From positions 12,349,234 to 12,413,233 of the forward strand of contig OZ024787.1 in assembly GCA_964017065.1 (NCBI GenBank): DNA of 64,000 bases, read 5' to 3'. Origin of the DNA: Haliclona indistincta (lineage: Eukaryota > Porifera > Demospongiae > Haplosclerida > Chalinidae). The notes below the pieces were generated by a model. It did not search any database. It had not been told where the DNA came from and saw only the letters and a list, made by a program, of their open reading frames with translations. Of the stretch, positions 31,701 to 45,086 are shown in pieces. The position numbers were made by a program, and so were the translations under genes. Every line of letters starts with the position of its first letter. Position 1 is the first letter of the stretch.

Positions 31701-34700
31701 GACTGTGGTGTTGAAATAGTGAAGGAGTGATCTTGCACATGTGACCTCGAGCATTGCCATCAGCTAAAAAATGAGAAGTAAAAGAGTCATAGATAGATGT
31801 AATTTAAAAAAATGCATTTGCAATAGACACCCATTTCAATAATATCATAGATTGGGAATTTTTCAGTATTACAAAATACATTAACAAAGTTCATTTATTA
31901 TACATAGCTAGTGACAAAAATGCCCTCCAAATTTTTTTACACCAAAAAAAATTATTGACCGCATACTTGATCGCAAAATAATGCAGTAAAACGGATTTGA
32001 GTAAAGCTACAGTATCAAGTAGTGTGTTCGTGTGTGTGTGTGTGTGTGTGTGTGTGTCACTCACGATGGAGTTCTCTACTAGCTTCTGCTGCAAACAAAT
32101 GACATACGAACCCAAACTTGCACTCCTGTGAACAAAAACGACAAATGAAAGAGACGAATTAAGACGATGTGCCTCATGTGAGCACAAGTTAAGAAAGATG
32201 TTTGCAGCTGTTCTGACCTTGTTCGTAAATGTTGCTACTATATCGTCTGCTACTGTGTCAGCATTAGCATTCAGTATGTTGTAGGTCTCGTACACCACCT
32301 GAGAGAGGGAGAGGGGGGGAGGGAAGGAGAGAGAGAGGGAGGGAAGGAGAGGGGGAGAGAGGGAGGGAGGGAGGGAAGGAGAGAGAGAGAGAGGAAGGAA
32401 TGAGAGAGGAAGGGAAGGAGAGAGAGAGGGAAGGAGAGATGAAGAGAAGAAAAGACGGACAGTTGATCCACCACACTGTTTAAAAATTTCGGTGCATGCA
32501 CTTATATATCCACAGCAAGAAAATATGCACTTATATACATGTACATGCGGGGACTGACACAGGCTGATTTAGCGTTCGAGATTTCACTGATTCTAGACTG
32601 ATTTCACTGATATAATTAAACGTGGGTGTTAGTATACAGGAAATGCTGAGTATACGAGTTCACATGTGTCGTGCCCCTCGGCTTATACACAAGATGCGCC
32701 TAATAAAGAACGTCTTTTCAATAATAGAGAGCTACAGCAAATATGCGACAATGTGTGCCTAATGGCTAGTGTCTCACAACGCACTACTTCAATACAACTC
32801 TCACTCACCTCTCCATGGAAGTGCTTGATAGCGAAAGTCGAAGCAGAGCCAACAGGTGGCGCAAAACTGTGTACAAGATGACCATAATCACATCAAACCG
32901 AGCACTAAAATACTGACCAATGAAATGAACTAAATTTATCCTTCATCCGTACTCTGATATCACCAGACGAAACTCTACAGTAATGAAACAGAACCATTAT
33001 GTATGTATTTGAATGAATGAATGAAATGACACACCCATGTTTCAATGCATAAATGCTAACGTGATCTATGATACTGACCTGGGAGCAATGGTCTCAGTAT
33101 TTAACTCTTTTATCAATCCACCATACTAGAGAGGGAGAGGGTGAGTAGGTATGAGGGAGTGAGTGAGTGAGTGAGTGAGGGAGTGAGTGAGTGAGTGAGT
33201 GAGTGAGGGAGTGAGTGAGTGAGAGAGGGAGGGAGAGAGGGAGGGAGTTGTAAAAATAGGTGGGCTGGTGTAGCAGCTCACGTTATTTCCGATCAGTTCG
33301 ATACATGGAGAGCAGTCGTGAACAGCACAATGAAACAATGGATCAATCTCCTCAACTCTAGACAAGAGAAAATTGTTAATTTATACTGTAGCTTCTTCCC
33401 CATCCCCCTCTCTCTCTCTCTCCCTCTCCCTCCCTCCCTCCTCCCTCCACTCACTGGCATGCTCTCAGTGTATCTCCAAACATCATCTGTGAGTATGTGT
33501 ACTGTAGTCTCTCTGCTGTCCAGTTGATACTGAGTTGTTCTAATGAATTACTCTGAGAGGAGGAACGGAAACTAACACCTGCCCCAAACACAACTCACAA
33601 ATGGTACGTCACTTACTGAGCTGTTCTCAAATCCAAAGAAATCCAATAAGCTCACCATGTTCTAGTGGAGAAAGGGTTAATAGTAATGCACAAAATTTGG
33701 AGGAGCATTAAAATTTTGAAATAAAACATCAAAATTGGGAGTGTCATGACATGCACATACATACAGTGGTTTTATTACTTCTTGCAACAGTGATAAAAGC
33801 GTAAAGTGTGATTAATGCCTTATTTGGAAGGTTTATTAATTAAGGCCTGTTCACATGGAGATGCATTTTAATGCACATTCAATCCACATACGCGCGAATT
33901 CACATCAATGGGAATTGAATGCGCAATGAGAGCGTTCACATGGACGAAGAGAGAAGCGAATTGCAAGCTCGACTAGTCATGTGATTGAGTAAACAATGCC
34001 AAACGGTCGCAATGCAAGTCATACTGACCTTGAAATTAGCAAGACAGAGCTGCTCTTTATCTTGCTGGGGCTATACCTCTAGGATCGTTAACGTTTACTC
34101 GCAAAGAAACGAAACAATGCAACAGCCAATAGAATGAGAAAGATTACTGTCTTGCATTTTTCTTTAGTATACACGAGCTGTGTGACAATGGCGGCCATTC
34201 CATTCTACAGGCTGACACACGCAGTAGAGCAAGCGGTCATCTTTAAAATTGTTACACGATTTCCGGTTTCACCCACACAATCCACCTTCAATCCACATCA
34301 CAAAGTGGATCGAGTTCAATGCACATTGGATTCAATTCGCTAAAGATCGGTCGCCATGTGAACGCTCTGATGCGCATCGAATGTGCATTCAATGCACTAA
34401 AACAGGTCCATGTGAACAGGTCTTAACACATTGCCGTGAACATGGTCTACGGTTGACACTTTTCACTTGCAAGAAATAATTAAAGTGAAAATTCTAAAGT
34501 CAATCTTTGACCATACATTAAAGTCTCTACTGACCTCTGCTTGAGTAGGTTCACTCTTGGTGGGAGAGAATGAAGGAGAGAGAGGTTGCTGGCCGCCATG
34601 AGGTTTAGTAGGTGAGGCAGAATGAACAGGGCCGCCCTTGAGGAGGGTGTTGACGCGACGAATAATGGCTACCATGGTACGGACATAGAGGGCTTTAGCT

Positions 34701-37352
34701 AGAGCATCACGAGCACTGTTAGCCTGAGAGAGGGAGAGAGTGATGGATGGAGAGAGGGAGGGAGGGAGATGGATGGAGAGAGGGAGGGAGAGAGAGAGAG
34801 ATGGATGGATGGATGGAGGGAGATGGATGAAGGGAGGGATGGAGGGATGGATGGATGGATTGATAGAGCAATGGATAGATGGATAGAGAGGGAGAGATGG
34901 AGAGAGGAAAGAGAGAGAGGTGGATGAGTGAGTGGGTGAGTGAGTGCTCTTACAGCTGCTGCAGAGCAGGTTGAGTATGTGGTGCCATGTTTAGATACGT
35001 GTGTCCTGACGGTCAGCCCTCTCTGCAATGCTCCAGCCTGTACTCCCAGCAAGTAAGCAACATCCTTCAATTCTAAAGAAAAATAAGAAGAGTATTATTT
35101 AAAAATTATATAAAATATCCGTGTTCATTACAATGGGTGAGCAGACCATTCATTCATCCATCCCTTCTCTACAAAGTAAACAGTAATATTGTCACCACGC
35201 CTAGCAAAACTACCACATCAAGATGTATACCAATAACCTCCTTGTATGTATCTGTGATGTTGCTTGGTGTGGTTGTGAAGGTGTGCTCAGTCTGACCAGA
35301 GACTAACCATCTCGGCTGAGTAGAGACCACACACAGGACACATCAAAGCTAAGCATTGGGCTACTGGTGTAGTGTATAGGCAGCCAGCACATGTACACAC
35401 TTATTCACTGAGCTCTTTAAGAGATGGTAATTAGTTACAATGACTGTGTCTCGCTGACCACTAAATGCAGGCGAGACTCACTGTATTGGGAGGGATGCAC
35501 AGAGACTGTATTGGGAGGCACAGACAGTACTAATCCAGTGAGATACTCACCTACAGTAGTATTATGGGAAGCTATAGTAGTCACTTTGTGTGGAAGTGTC
35601 CTGGTCCTACCAGTGATTCTCTGTTAGTCTCACAGACCAGACGTTCCGGAGCCCGGAATGTCTGGACCGTGAGACTAATTCTGTGAGGCAGCTAAACACT
35701 GCCTAGTGCACAGTGGCTCTAGTGTTCAAGCAGGTAGACATTGCTCAGTGTACTAATCAGCAGATTCAACATGCAGTGGGTGTTCTTGTTGACTGATGCT
35801 CCCAGCCCACAACATGTCCACCACAACACTAGTCCTGCCCTGCAGTTTGTCCCTCCCTGACAAGAAGCTGTAGTGGGTCAACCCTACACAAACACTAGTC
35901 CAGCCTGCTTTACTCAGCTCTTACAAGGATGCTGTAGACATTGTCTCACTCACAAGCAGTACTACCCCTTCAACACAGGGACATGAACACTAGCCCAGCC
36001 TCTCCTTTGAGCTGCCTTTGTCAACAGCTACTTCAAAATTTGAATAAAAGCTCCCTAAACATTTCAAAACAACTCGCTCTAGTACAAGGTTTTAAAACAA
36101 GTCAACTGGAATAGAGAAAGCTCCACAGCTCCAATCCTACTCTTATGAAGAGCACTAATAAGTCTAAAAAATCTAAGAGCACTGTGTCATAGCTATCTAA
36201 AGCTCTAAGCTTTTATTCATTGTAAAAGCACATGTACTCATAAACACAGCATTGTGATAGATACTATCATCGCTATAACAAGCGCCATAACAAACCATAA
36301 TACAGCTGTGTCTTCCCTCCAAAATACATGTATAGCACCACAATTGGTGAATGTCACCTCATGCATAGTCAGTTAACCATCAAGCAAGTTTAAAGGTTTC
36401 AGGAGTTACCACCACAGATAAGTATGGGTGCATAAACACTCTATCAACTGTTGATTTCCCGCCAAAATATAATGCTACAGTTCTGATTGGATGCCTCACT
36501 GAATTACCACCAAAATAACTTTTCTAGGTTATTTTTTTACTTGATAGAGATTCTCACACTGTAGCTAGTGACTACATGTGTGTATGTACGTGTATAATAA
36601 ATTATGAGGTTGTAAATCCGAAGAAAGCTTGAACACGGTACAAGCCTTTTTGCAATGCTCAAGTGAAAAGCGAAGAAGTGTCACCTTCATGCACTAATGT
36701 GTTCAGTCTCTGTAGTCACTGTTGTCTTTATTCACACGATGGAGGATGATCAGAGACTGAACACATTAGTGCATGAAGGTGACACTCTACGCTATACTCA
36801 TAAGCGCTCCAAGAAGCCTGAAAGCCTCAGAACTACGTAGCTAGTCTCTGCATTATTAAAAATGGTTTCAGCAACCCACAGCTGTGGCCTGGTCAAAGGC
36901 ATTGTCCCCCCAACAAGCCATGCATGAGGCTAATTTGATAATCGTTTACAGCTGGTTGTGGGAACCTCTTTGTGTCCAGTACTATAAAGAATCTTAACCC
37001 ACTCAACAATCCATCAACTTGTGTCACTCTAGTCACATGTGTCCTCACTATCAGCCATACTCACCACATGCAGGCATCAAACATATCGCTATAGCAACTA
37101 GACAAATTCACAAAAGCACTATAGAAAATGAGCCCGGATAACAAGAGGTTGCAATGCATTGCTCCTAACTTCTGATAATTATTGTGTGTGAGTTTGTGTG
37201 TGTGTCTGACCTTCCACTCCCTGGCAAGATAGTTCTTGATTTTTTGATTCGTAGAAGAGTATGTTGCCTAGTAACAGAGTAGCCACAAGCACCTTGAGGA
37301 CATCACTGAGAGGAATACCCAACTGAGCTAGACTGGACTGGAGGGATGGAGG

Positions 37353-37434
<82 letters not shown>

Positions 37435-40400
37435 AGAGAGAGAGGGAGGGAGAGAGGGAGAGATGGAAGGAAGGGAGGGAGAGAGAGAGAGGGGGGAGGG
37501 AGGGAGGGAGGGAGGAAGGGAGGGAGAGAGGGAGGGAGGGAGGGAGGGAGGGAGGGAGGGAGGGAGGGAGGGAGGGAGGGAGGGAGGGAGAGAGAGAGAG
37601 AGAGGGGGGAGAGAGGGAGGGAGGGAGTGAGTGAGAGGGTGAGTGAGTGAGTGGAATAATGCATTACCCCAAAATACATGCAGTATAACAAATCGTACTA
37701 ATAATTGGTGCATCCATAAGTATGCCTAGTACAACTCTCACTCTCTCTTCTAAGAGTCCAACCAATTGTACAACAGGTGATTACTACAAGAGAAGTTTAT
37801 AATGACCCATAATACAATATTAGTTATCAGTGAAATTCAATATTCTAGCTAGACCATACATAGACTACTGTATTAGATATTGTACTAGTGGAGGCAAGTC
37901 CAGACTGGTACTGGTAACTTGAAAAAACCAGTCAATGAGCCCCACCTGGGCCGGGAGTGATGCAACACTGCATACCAGACTGAGAGACAAAGATAACAGC
38001 TCTCACTCACATGTGGTCTTGAAGCCAGTTTTCCCACCACAGCAGAAGAAAATAGCAAATAGAAAACATTTAATCAGTAATATGGTACATTGGTGTGGTG
38101 TCTAAAACACAGCAATGACTAACTACCACAAGTGTGCATATATATAGCACTTCTAAAATTAGCAACAACAAGAGCAGACTGACAGAAGTTGTATTGTGGA
38201 GTTTAAAGACATTTTGTTTTTTTTAGAGACTATAACATATTAACAAGCTCTTAGAGGAAATTTGTATTATAGGTCTATTTCTTATTTTGACCCTTTGGAG
38301 GTAAAATTTAAGAAAAAAAAATCAAAAAAATCAGCTTGTCTTGGATTCGAACCGGGGTTCTCAAGATTACTAAACATTGGTGCTCACATTCAGACTCAAG
38401 ATTGCTTGCAGAACTCACTTCATTCAGGTGTAGAGACTATCGAAAAAATATTGAGCGTTTATAGTTGTAGAATTCACACCAGAGCATTACTCGATTGGAT
38501 AAGAAAAATCAAAGCATTTTTGAACTCAACCAAAACTCTAAATTACTCGTTATGATAAATAGATAGAGCTAATTTTATGCAAATAGCAACATTGGTGGAA
38601 TTCTGTTCCAATTGAATTCACCAAATCAATCATTTCTAATTGAATATGCAGATTAGGTGTACGAATTCTTCACCGCCAACAACAGATTTCACTCTCTTTA
38701 GAAGCAACTAATTCAGCTTTGAAGTAGAGTCACCCAGCATGAGGTCGGGCAGGTAATAGAGCAAGGAATGGGTAAGATCAGCGCATTAACACGTCTCAGA
38801 GACAACAATTATGCTGTTTAAACACAAACACTGACTCAACACTTACACATAAAACGGTAAAAAAATGAAATTTCAACAAGTTGCACTATTATTGAGAGAA
38901 GAGACAAAAGCTTTCAAAAGCGCGGTACCATCTTATTGTGTGATTATTCCATCTTCACTACAGCCTTCAGCATTTATCAAAGGTGTCGGACGCCCATTCA
39001 ATAATTTCCATATTGCGTAAGGTGAGAAATACAGAACGTGCAGGGAAGTTATAGCACTAGAGACTGATCTATTCACGGGCCTCAAGAAAAAGTCACCTGG
39101 GCTGAAGATCCAGCAACATGGCGGCCGTCGTGCTATAAATCAGTAAAGCATTGTCTGCTCGTGGGATACAAGAAGTATTGAGCACAGGGTATTGGTCGAA
39201 GCCCTTCAGAAAATATCTTTCCTGGAGAACAGGCTGCCTTATCTGTTTGTGAGCAGATTATCCTATGACCAAGTCCTTCCTGGGCAGCTGGAGCCTGCCT
39301 TTGTTAGTTACAGAGTTACAAGAAATATGAGTCATTGGAATGGAACTCCCTCTCTCCCTTTCTATCAAATTCTCAGCCAATTCCCACACAGTGTATATAC
39401 ACAGTAGTTCATTACCTAATGATATATCATCACTCCCTGTCATTTTTAACATAATTTCTTCAAAACACAGTGCCTGGATTTGTTGGTTTGAAGAAATCAA
39501 TGATGCTTATCAAGGAGCATCAGGCTATCCTTACATCATGCTAGTGCAGTCACTTTATCAATTTTATGCACTAATGTGTTCAGTCTCTGATCATCCTCCA
39601 TCGTGTGAATAAAGACAACAGTGACTACAGAGACTGAACACATTAGTGCATGAAGGTGATGCTCTACACTTTAGCATTTTAAAATTAAGTAGGTACATGT
39701 ATGACAAAGCTGGTAATGGCTCTGCAACAGGCTAGGTTTTAAATGCACACACACACATGCGTGCGCGCAAACACACACGCACCCACCCCCACACAAAGCA
39801 CACACACACACCACAGGCGTGTGCACACACACACACACAACTCATTTACACCAACCATTATCTGCCTAGACCACCCACAGCAGAAACCAAGCGCTGTTAC
39901 TAATTCCCAGTTGAGAGACAATTACCAATTACCCACACAAGGCAGATGCTGAAACATGCTTATTGTATCAACAGCAGTTTTGGGACTCTTTCTACTCAGG
40001 CAGCCAGATCAGTCCATGTGTGTGGAGCTATGTATACAATACAACAGAAAGTGGCTGTAGTCACCACCTACTCCATAACAATTTAATAAGATCACAGCTA
40101 GTCAGAGAGACAGGTAGTCTGACCAAGCTAGTAGCTAGGCAGGTGCTACTCCTCACAGACCCAGGGTAAGGTCCCTGGAATAACCCAGTACATGCACTTC
40201 TTTGCTTTGGAGGGCTTCAAGCTATAAGGGAGCCTGGGCTGGAACCCTCTAGGGATTGTGGTACAAGCACTTAGAAAGTTACCTCCTACAAATTTACCTC
40301 ACCTAGCTAGCTCTACAACAAGACCTTCTCTCTACAGCAGCTGAGTCCTTGCAACTGATCTTAAATGCATTTAATTATAAGCAAAGCATGTTTGAACTTT

Positions 40401-42574
40401 TGAACGCAAGTCCACACAAAATCTCTCTCTCCCCCTCTCTCTCTCTCTCTCTCTCCCTCTCTCTCTTCTTCTCTCCTTCTCTTTCTCTTACCTTCCAGGC
40501 TTCAAAGTGGCTCTGTAGTAGCTGGGGGCTGTCTGGTGGATCACAAGCTTGTGAAAGGTAGTTTAGAGAGCGTGTGCTGGTGTGAGGAAAATGAAAACGA
40601 CCTAGAGACAAACAAGTGTTACTAATATAGCAGCAATAAGTGAATGCTAATGGTTATATAATGAGATAAAATCTCAGAACTTGGTAAGTTTAGCTAAATA
40701 TAGATGAGATACATGATGTCATGTGTTAGAAAAATGCTAAAATAGACAGGTTATGTAAATACACCAGAATTAATAATAAGTCAGAATTAACGTCACCAAT
40801 GATCAATTAATTGAGCATTTAATGAATCATTATCAGGAGTAATGACATAGTGTATCAACAATTCAGTGGATAAGAGGTTAAACCACAGGAATGCAGTGGG
40901 CAACCCATATCAAGACAGACCACATGCCATTGGAATGCACTGAAGCCAAGTAATGACTGGGAAACTACTCTCACAGTAGAGAATGCACTGACTAATCACT
41001 AGAGACAGCCCACACCTGCACAGTCAGTACTCCTGTGAGCTCCTACTAGCCTGGGCTCAAGAAGTTGGATTTAAGACACTGCTTAGTGCACAGGTGTCCT
41101 GGCTCTGCCTGTGACCCTCTGTGAGGCAGCTAAACACTGCTTAGTGCACAGGTGTCCTGGCTCTACCAGTGACCCTCTGTGAGGCAGCTAGACACTGCTT
41201 AGTGCACAGGTGTCCTGGCTCTACCTGTGACCCTCTGTGAGGCAGCTAAACACTGCTTAGTGCACAGGTGTCCTGGCTCTACCTGTGACCCTCTGTGAGG
41301 CAGCTAAACACTGCTTAGTGCACAGGTGTCCTGGCTCTACCTGTGACCCTCTGTGAGGCAGCTAGACACTGCTTAGTGCACAGGTGTCCTGGCTCTACCA
41401 GTGACCCTCTGTGAGGCAGCTAAACACTGCTTAGTGCACAGGTGTCCTGGCTCTACCAGTGACCCTCTGTGAGGCAGCTAGACACTGCTTAGTGCACAGG
41501 TGTCCTGGCTCTACCAGTGACCCTCTGTGAGGCAGCTAGACACTAATTAATGCACAGCGCTCGACCATATTCAAAGAAGCTACCAGACAAAGCTAGAATT
41601 TATAAATACTAATTCAAGTTGCATGCAATATTAATCAGCCAATACATGAGACAACATAGTGTTGTATAATATGTTATTGTTCACTGAGCTTCGTTCATTA
41701 CGCTTTGTCTTTGAAGATTAAACAGTGGAGTGACAAGCTACATATGTAATCCAATTACATTATGTAAGATTGAGTACAAAGGTTCCCAGTGATTTAAAGC
41801 AGATAGTTGTGTGTAAACACAATCATTGTACCCAAGACAACACTCACACAGGCATTTGAGATAGATACACCATGAGTGCATGCATTGTGAGGAGTGATTG
41901 AGTAAGAATGAGTAATTAAACAACACGAGATCAGAGTGAGTGAGTGAGTGAGCAAGTGAGGGAGTGAGTGAGCGAGTGAGCGAGTGAGTGAGGGAGTGAG
42001 CGAGCGAGTGAGTGAGTGTATGAGTGAGTGTATGAGTGAGTGAGTGAGTGAGTGAGTGAGTGAGTGAGTGAGTGAGTGAGTGAGTGTATGAGTGAGTGAG
42101 TGAGTGAGTGAGTTAGTGAGCAAGTGATTGAGGTTTCACAGTATCACAAATTTTACTGTTATTAGTTAAATCCGAATTGCAACCGGAAATCGATTATTCT
42201 GTCGTATGTCCTGCAAGCCCATCTGTGTACCAATGTTGTTGAAACGAAGCAAAACATCATCGACTGCATCATGACACAAACCAGCCTTTAGTGTGCTCCG
42301 AATAAAAAAGCAAAAGTTCTATCAAACCGCGAAATGAGCATAACGATACAGTTGAGACACCACTGGAACAAACATAACAATTCATCCAGAATGAGGACTA
42401 CATGATAGGGCTGAAATAATTATGCCTGAGCTAAGCAATGGCACTTTATAATAGGGTGTCTGAACTTCAGAGGAGCTCCACTATTATACTGACCTATGTA
42501 TAAAGGGAAAAAACAGCAGCAAGCCCTACAGGTAGTGCTGTGTGTGTGTGTGTGTGTGCGTGTGTGTGTGTGTG

Positions 42575-42638
<64 letters not shown>

Positions 42639-44937
42639 TGGATCCCAGGAATGCATGTGGTTGGAGCTACAGCTAAAGGAAAGGGATTTGGCAGCCATGC
42701 AATGATACCACATGTTAATCAGATGTAATCACCTTAAGTAACCAGAGATCAAACAACACCAATGATTGATGGTGAATATCAGAAATAACTGAAAACAACT
42801 CAGCACACGTTCATCGCTTGGTATGTGGTGGAATGGAGGAGGTACACAACAACACGAGTGTGGTTGATTGTTAGCTCTGAGCACTAGTCGTGACGTGAGC
42901 TAGGGAGCACTGATGTTTCTCACTGACCACTAGAGGCTCATATGAGAGGTTGATCAGGAATTGTAATGCACAACAATCTAACTGTCTGATGCACAGCCAG
43001 GTACACGGGACCCTTTGTGAGGCAGCTAGACACTGCTTAGTGCACAGGTGTCCTGGCTCTACCAGTGACCCTCTGTGAGGTAGCTAGACACTGCTTAGTG
43101 TACAGGTGTCCTGGCTCTACCAGTGACCCTCTGTGAGGCAGCTAGACACTGCTTAGTGCACAGGTGTCCTGGCTCTACCAGTGACCCTCTGTGAGGTAGC
43201 TAGACACTGCTTAGTGTACAGGTGTCCTGGCTCTACCAGTGACCCTCTGTGAGGCAGCTAGACACTGCTTAGTGCACAGGTGTCCTCGCTCTACCAGTGA
43301 CCCTCTGTGAGGCAGCTAGACACTGCTTAGTGCACAGGTGTCCTGGCTCTACCAGTGACCCTCTGTGAGGCAGATAGACACTGCTTAGTGCACAGGTGTC
43401 CTGGCTCTACCAGTGACCCTCTGTGAGGCAGCTAGACACTGCTTAGTACAACGGTGCCTCGGGGGGCAGCTATACTTAATTTTGTACATGTGTGTGTGAG
43501 TGTGTGTGCTACTCACTTCGTTCTTCAGGTGACAGGCCGGCTAGTATCTGATAGAATATGTGATAACTCTGTTCACTTGGGTTAGGACACACAAGACGAG
43601 ACTGAGAAAAGAAACAAAATCATGGTAAAGAAGATATCACAAAGATTTCACATTAAGTTTTCATTGGTAACCTACAAACTGGTAACCTAAAGAGTTTGGT
43701 ACATGCAGGTATTCATTGACCACAGATAGTTTTCACAGGAGGCTAGCACTCTGTTGACATGATGCATACATACCAAGGGTTACTGGCTGGAATTTCTCTT
43801 TTAGAAAAACACACAAAACAGAGATAGGAATGTCTGAAAACCATTATGGCTTCCAACAAAGCACTGTACACTTAACCTGCTATTAACAAATTATGAGGTA
43901 GTGATGATGTGTGTATTAGCTTGATTACTGGGTTACCATAGCAATCCATGGTTACCATAGCAACCATATCGTTACCATAGCAACTGCACATAAACATCGA
44001 TTTACACCTGTACAAAGCTTGTCAAACATCCCAAATCAACTTGGGCAAATAAACAAATTCCCACTAAACTAGCTACTGGTAAAAATTTAATTCAAATATC
44101 AACAAAAATTATGAACAGTACAACAAAAAATTATGAACAGAACAGCAATAAACAGCCGTGTTAGATTGCAGGCACTGACCTGGTCTAGGAAATAACAGTT
44201 GACCTTGATTCGCATGATTTGCATACCAGAAAAATAAAAATCTATACCACGTCCCTGAGGAAGAGTGAGTGGATGGGTGATTAAGTGGATGAGAGAGTGA
44301 ATGAGTGAGTGAGTGAATGAGTGGATAGGTGAGCGAGTGGGTGAGTGCGAGCGAGCGAGAGGGTGAGTAAATGAGTGAGTGAGATAGTGAACCTGGTACA
44401 AAATGTACACATGCGTATTGCAACACAATAAATTCATTTTTTTTCACAAGCAGGTCACATTACTAGTTTGGTACATGTAGGTAGTTTAATATGCATGTGG
44501 TTACCATTCTACTCGAGTCCTTGTTACTTGGTGTACCAGCTGTGGCGAGAGCCTTTAGAACCACGGAGGACACTTGCCAGAACTACAAACAAAAGAAGAG
44601 AAAAAGATCTTCAGCAAACCGTTCGACACTTTGTTGAACTGTAGTCTGCTAAACCCGACTCAAAGACAACAACCATCCCAATGAAGCTGTTCACAGATCA
44701 CAATTTCAAACAATTCTAAGAGGGTGAAAATTTAAACCTAGTCTTCAAGCTTTCTAGTTTGATGTGACGGAAACTAACACAAGAGATTGAGACGATTTCA
44801 CTGCCATTGTGTGAGATTTTGATAGTGCTTGTCTCACCTTACGTAGGTCTTGCAACCATTCAGATTTAGCTGAGCTGGAGAACATTTTGATTATCAACCG
44901 ATCCACTGTGAACGATTTACCACTACCACTGCACCCT

Positions 44938-45011
<74 letters not shown>

Positions 45012-45047
45012 ATGTGTGTGAATGAGTGAGTGAGTGAGTGTGTGTGA

Positions 45048-45086
<39 letters not shown>

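Noticed and set aside
41076..43458. CRISPR array
   Set aside because: The 58-bp units are directly adjacent with no variable spacers, and the context is an animal intron.
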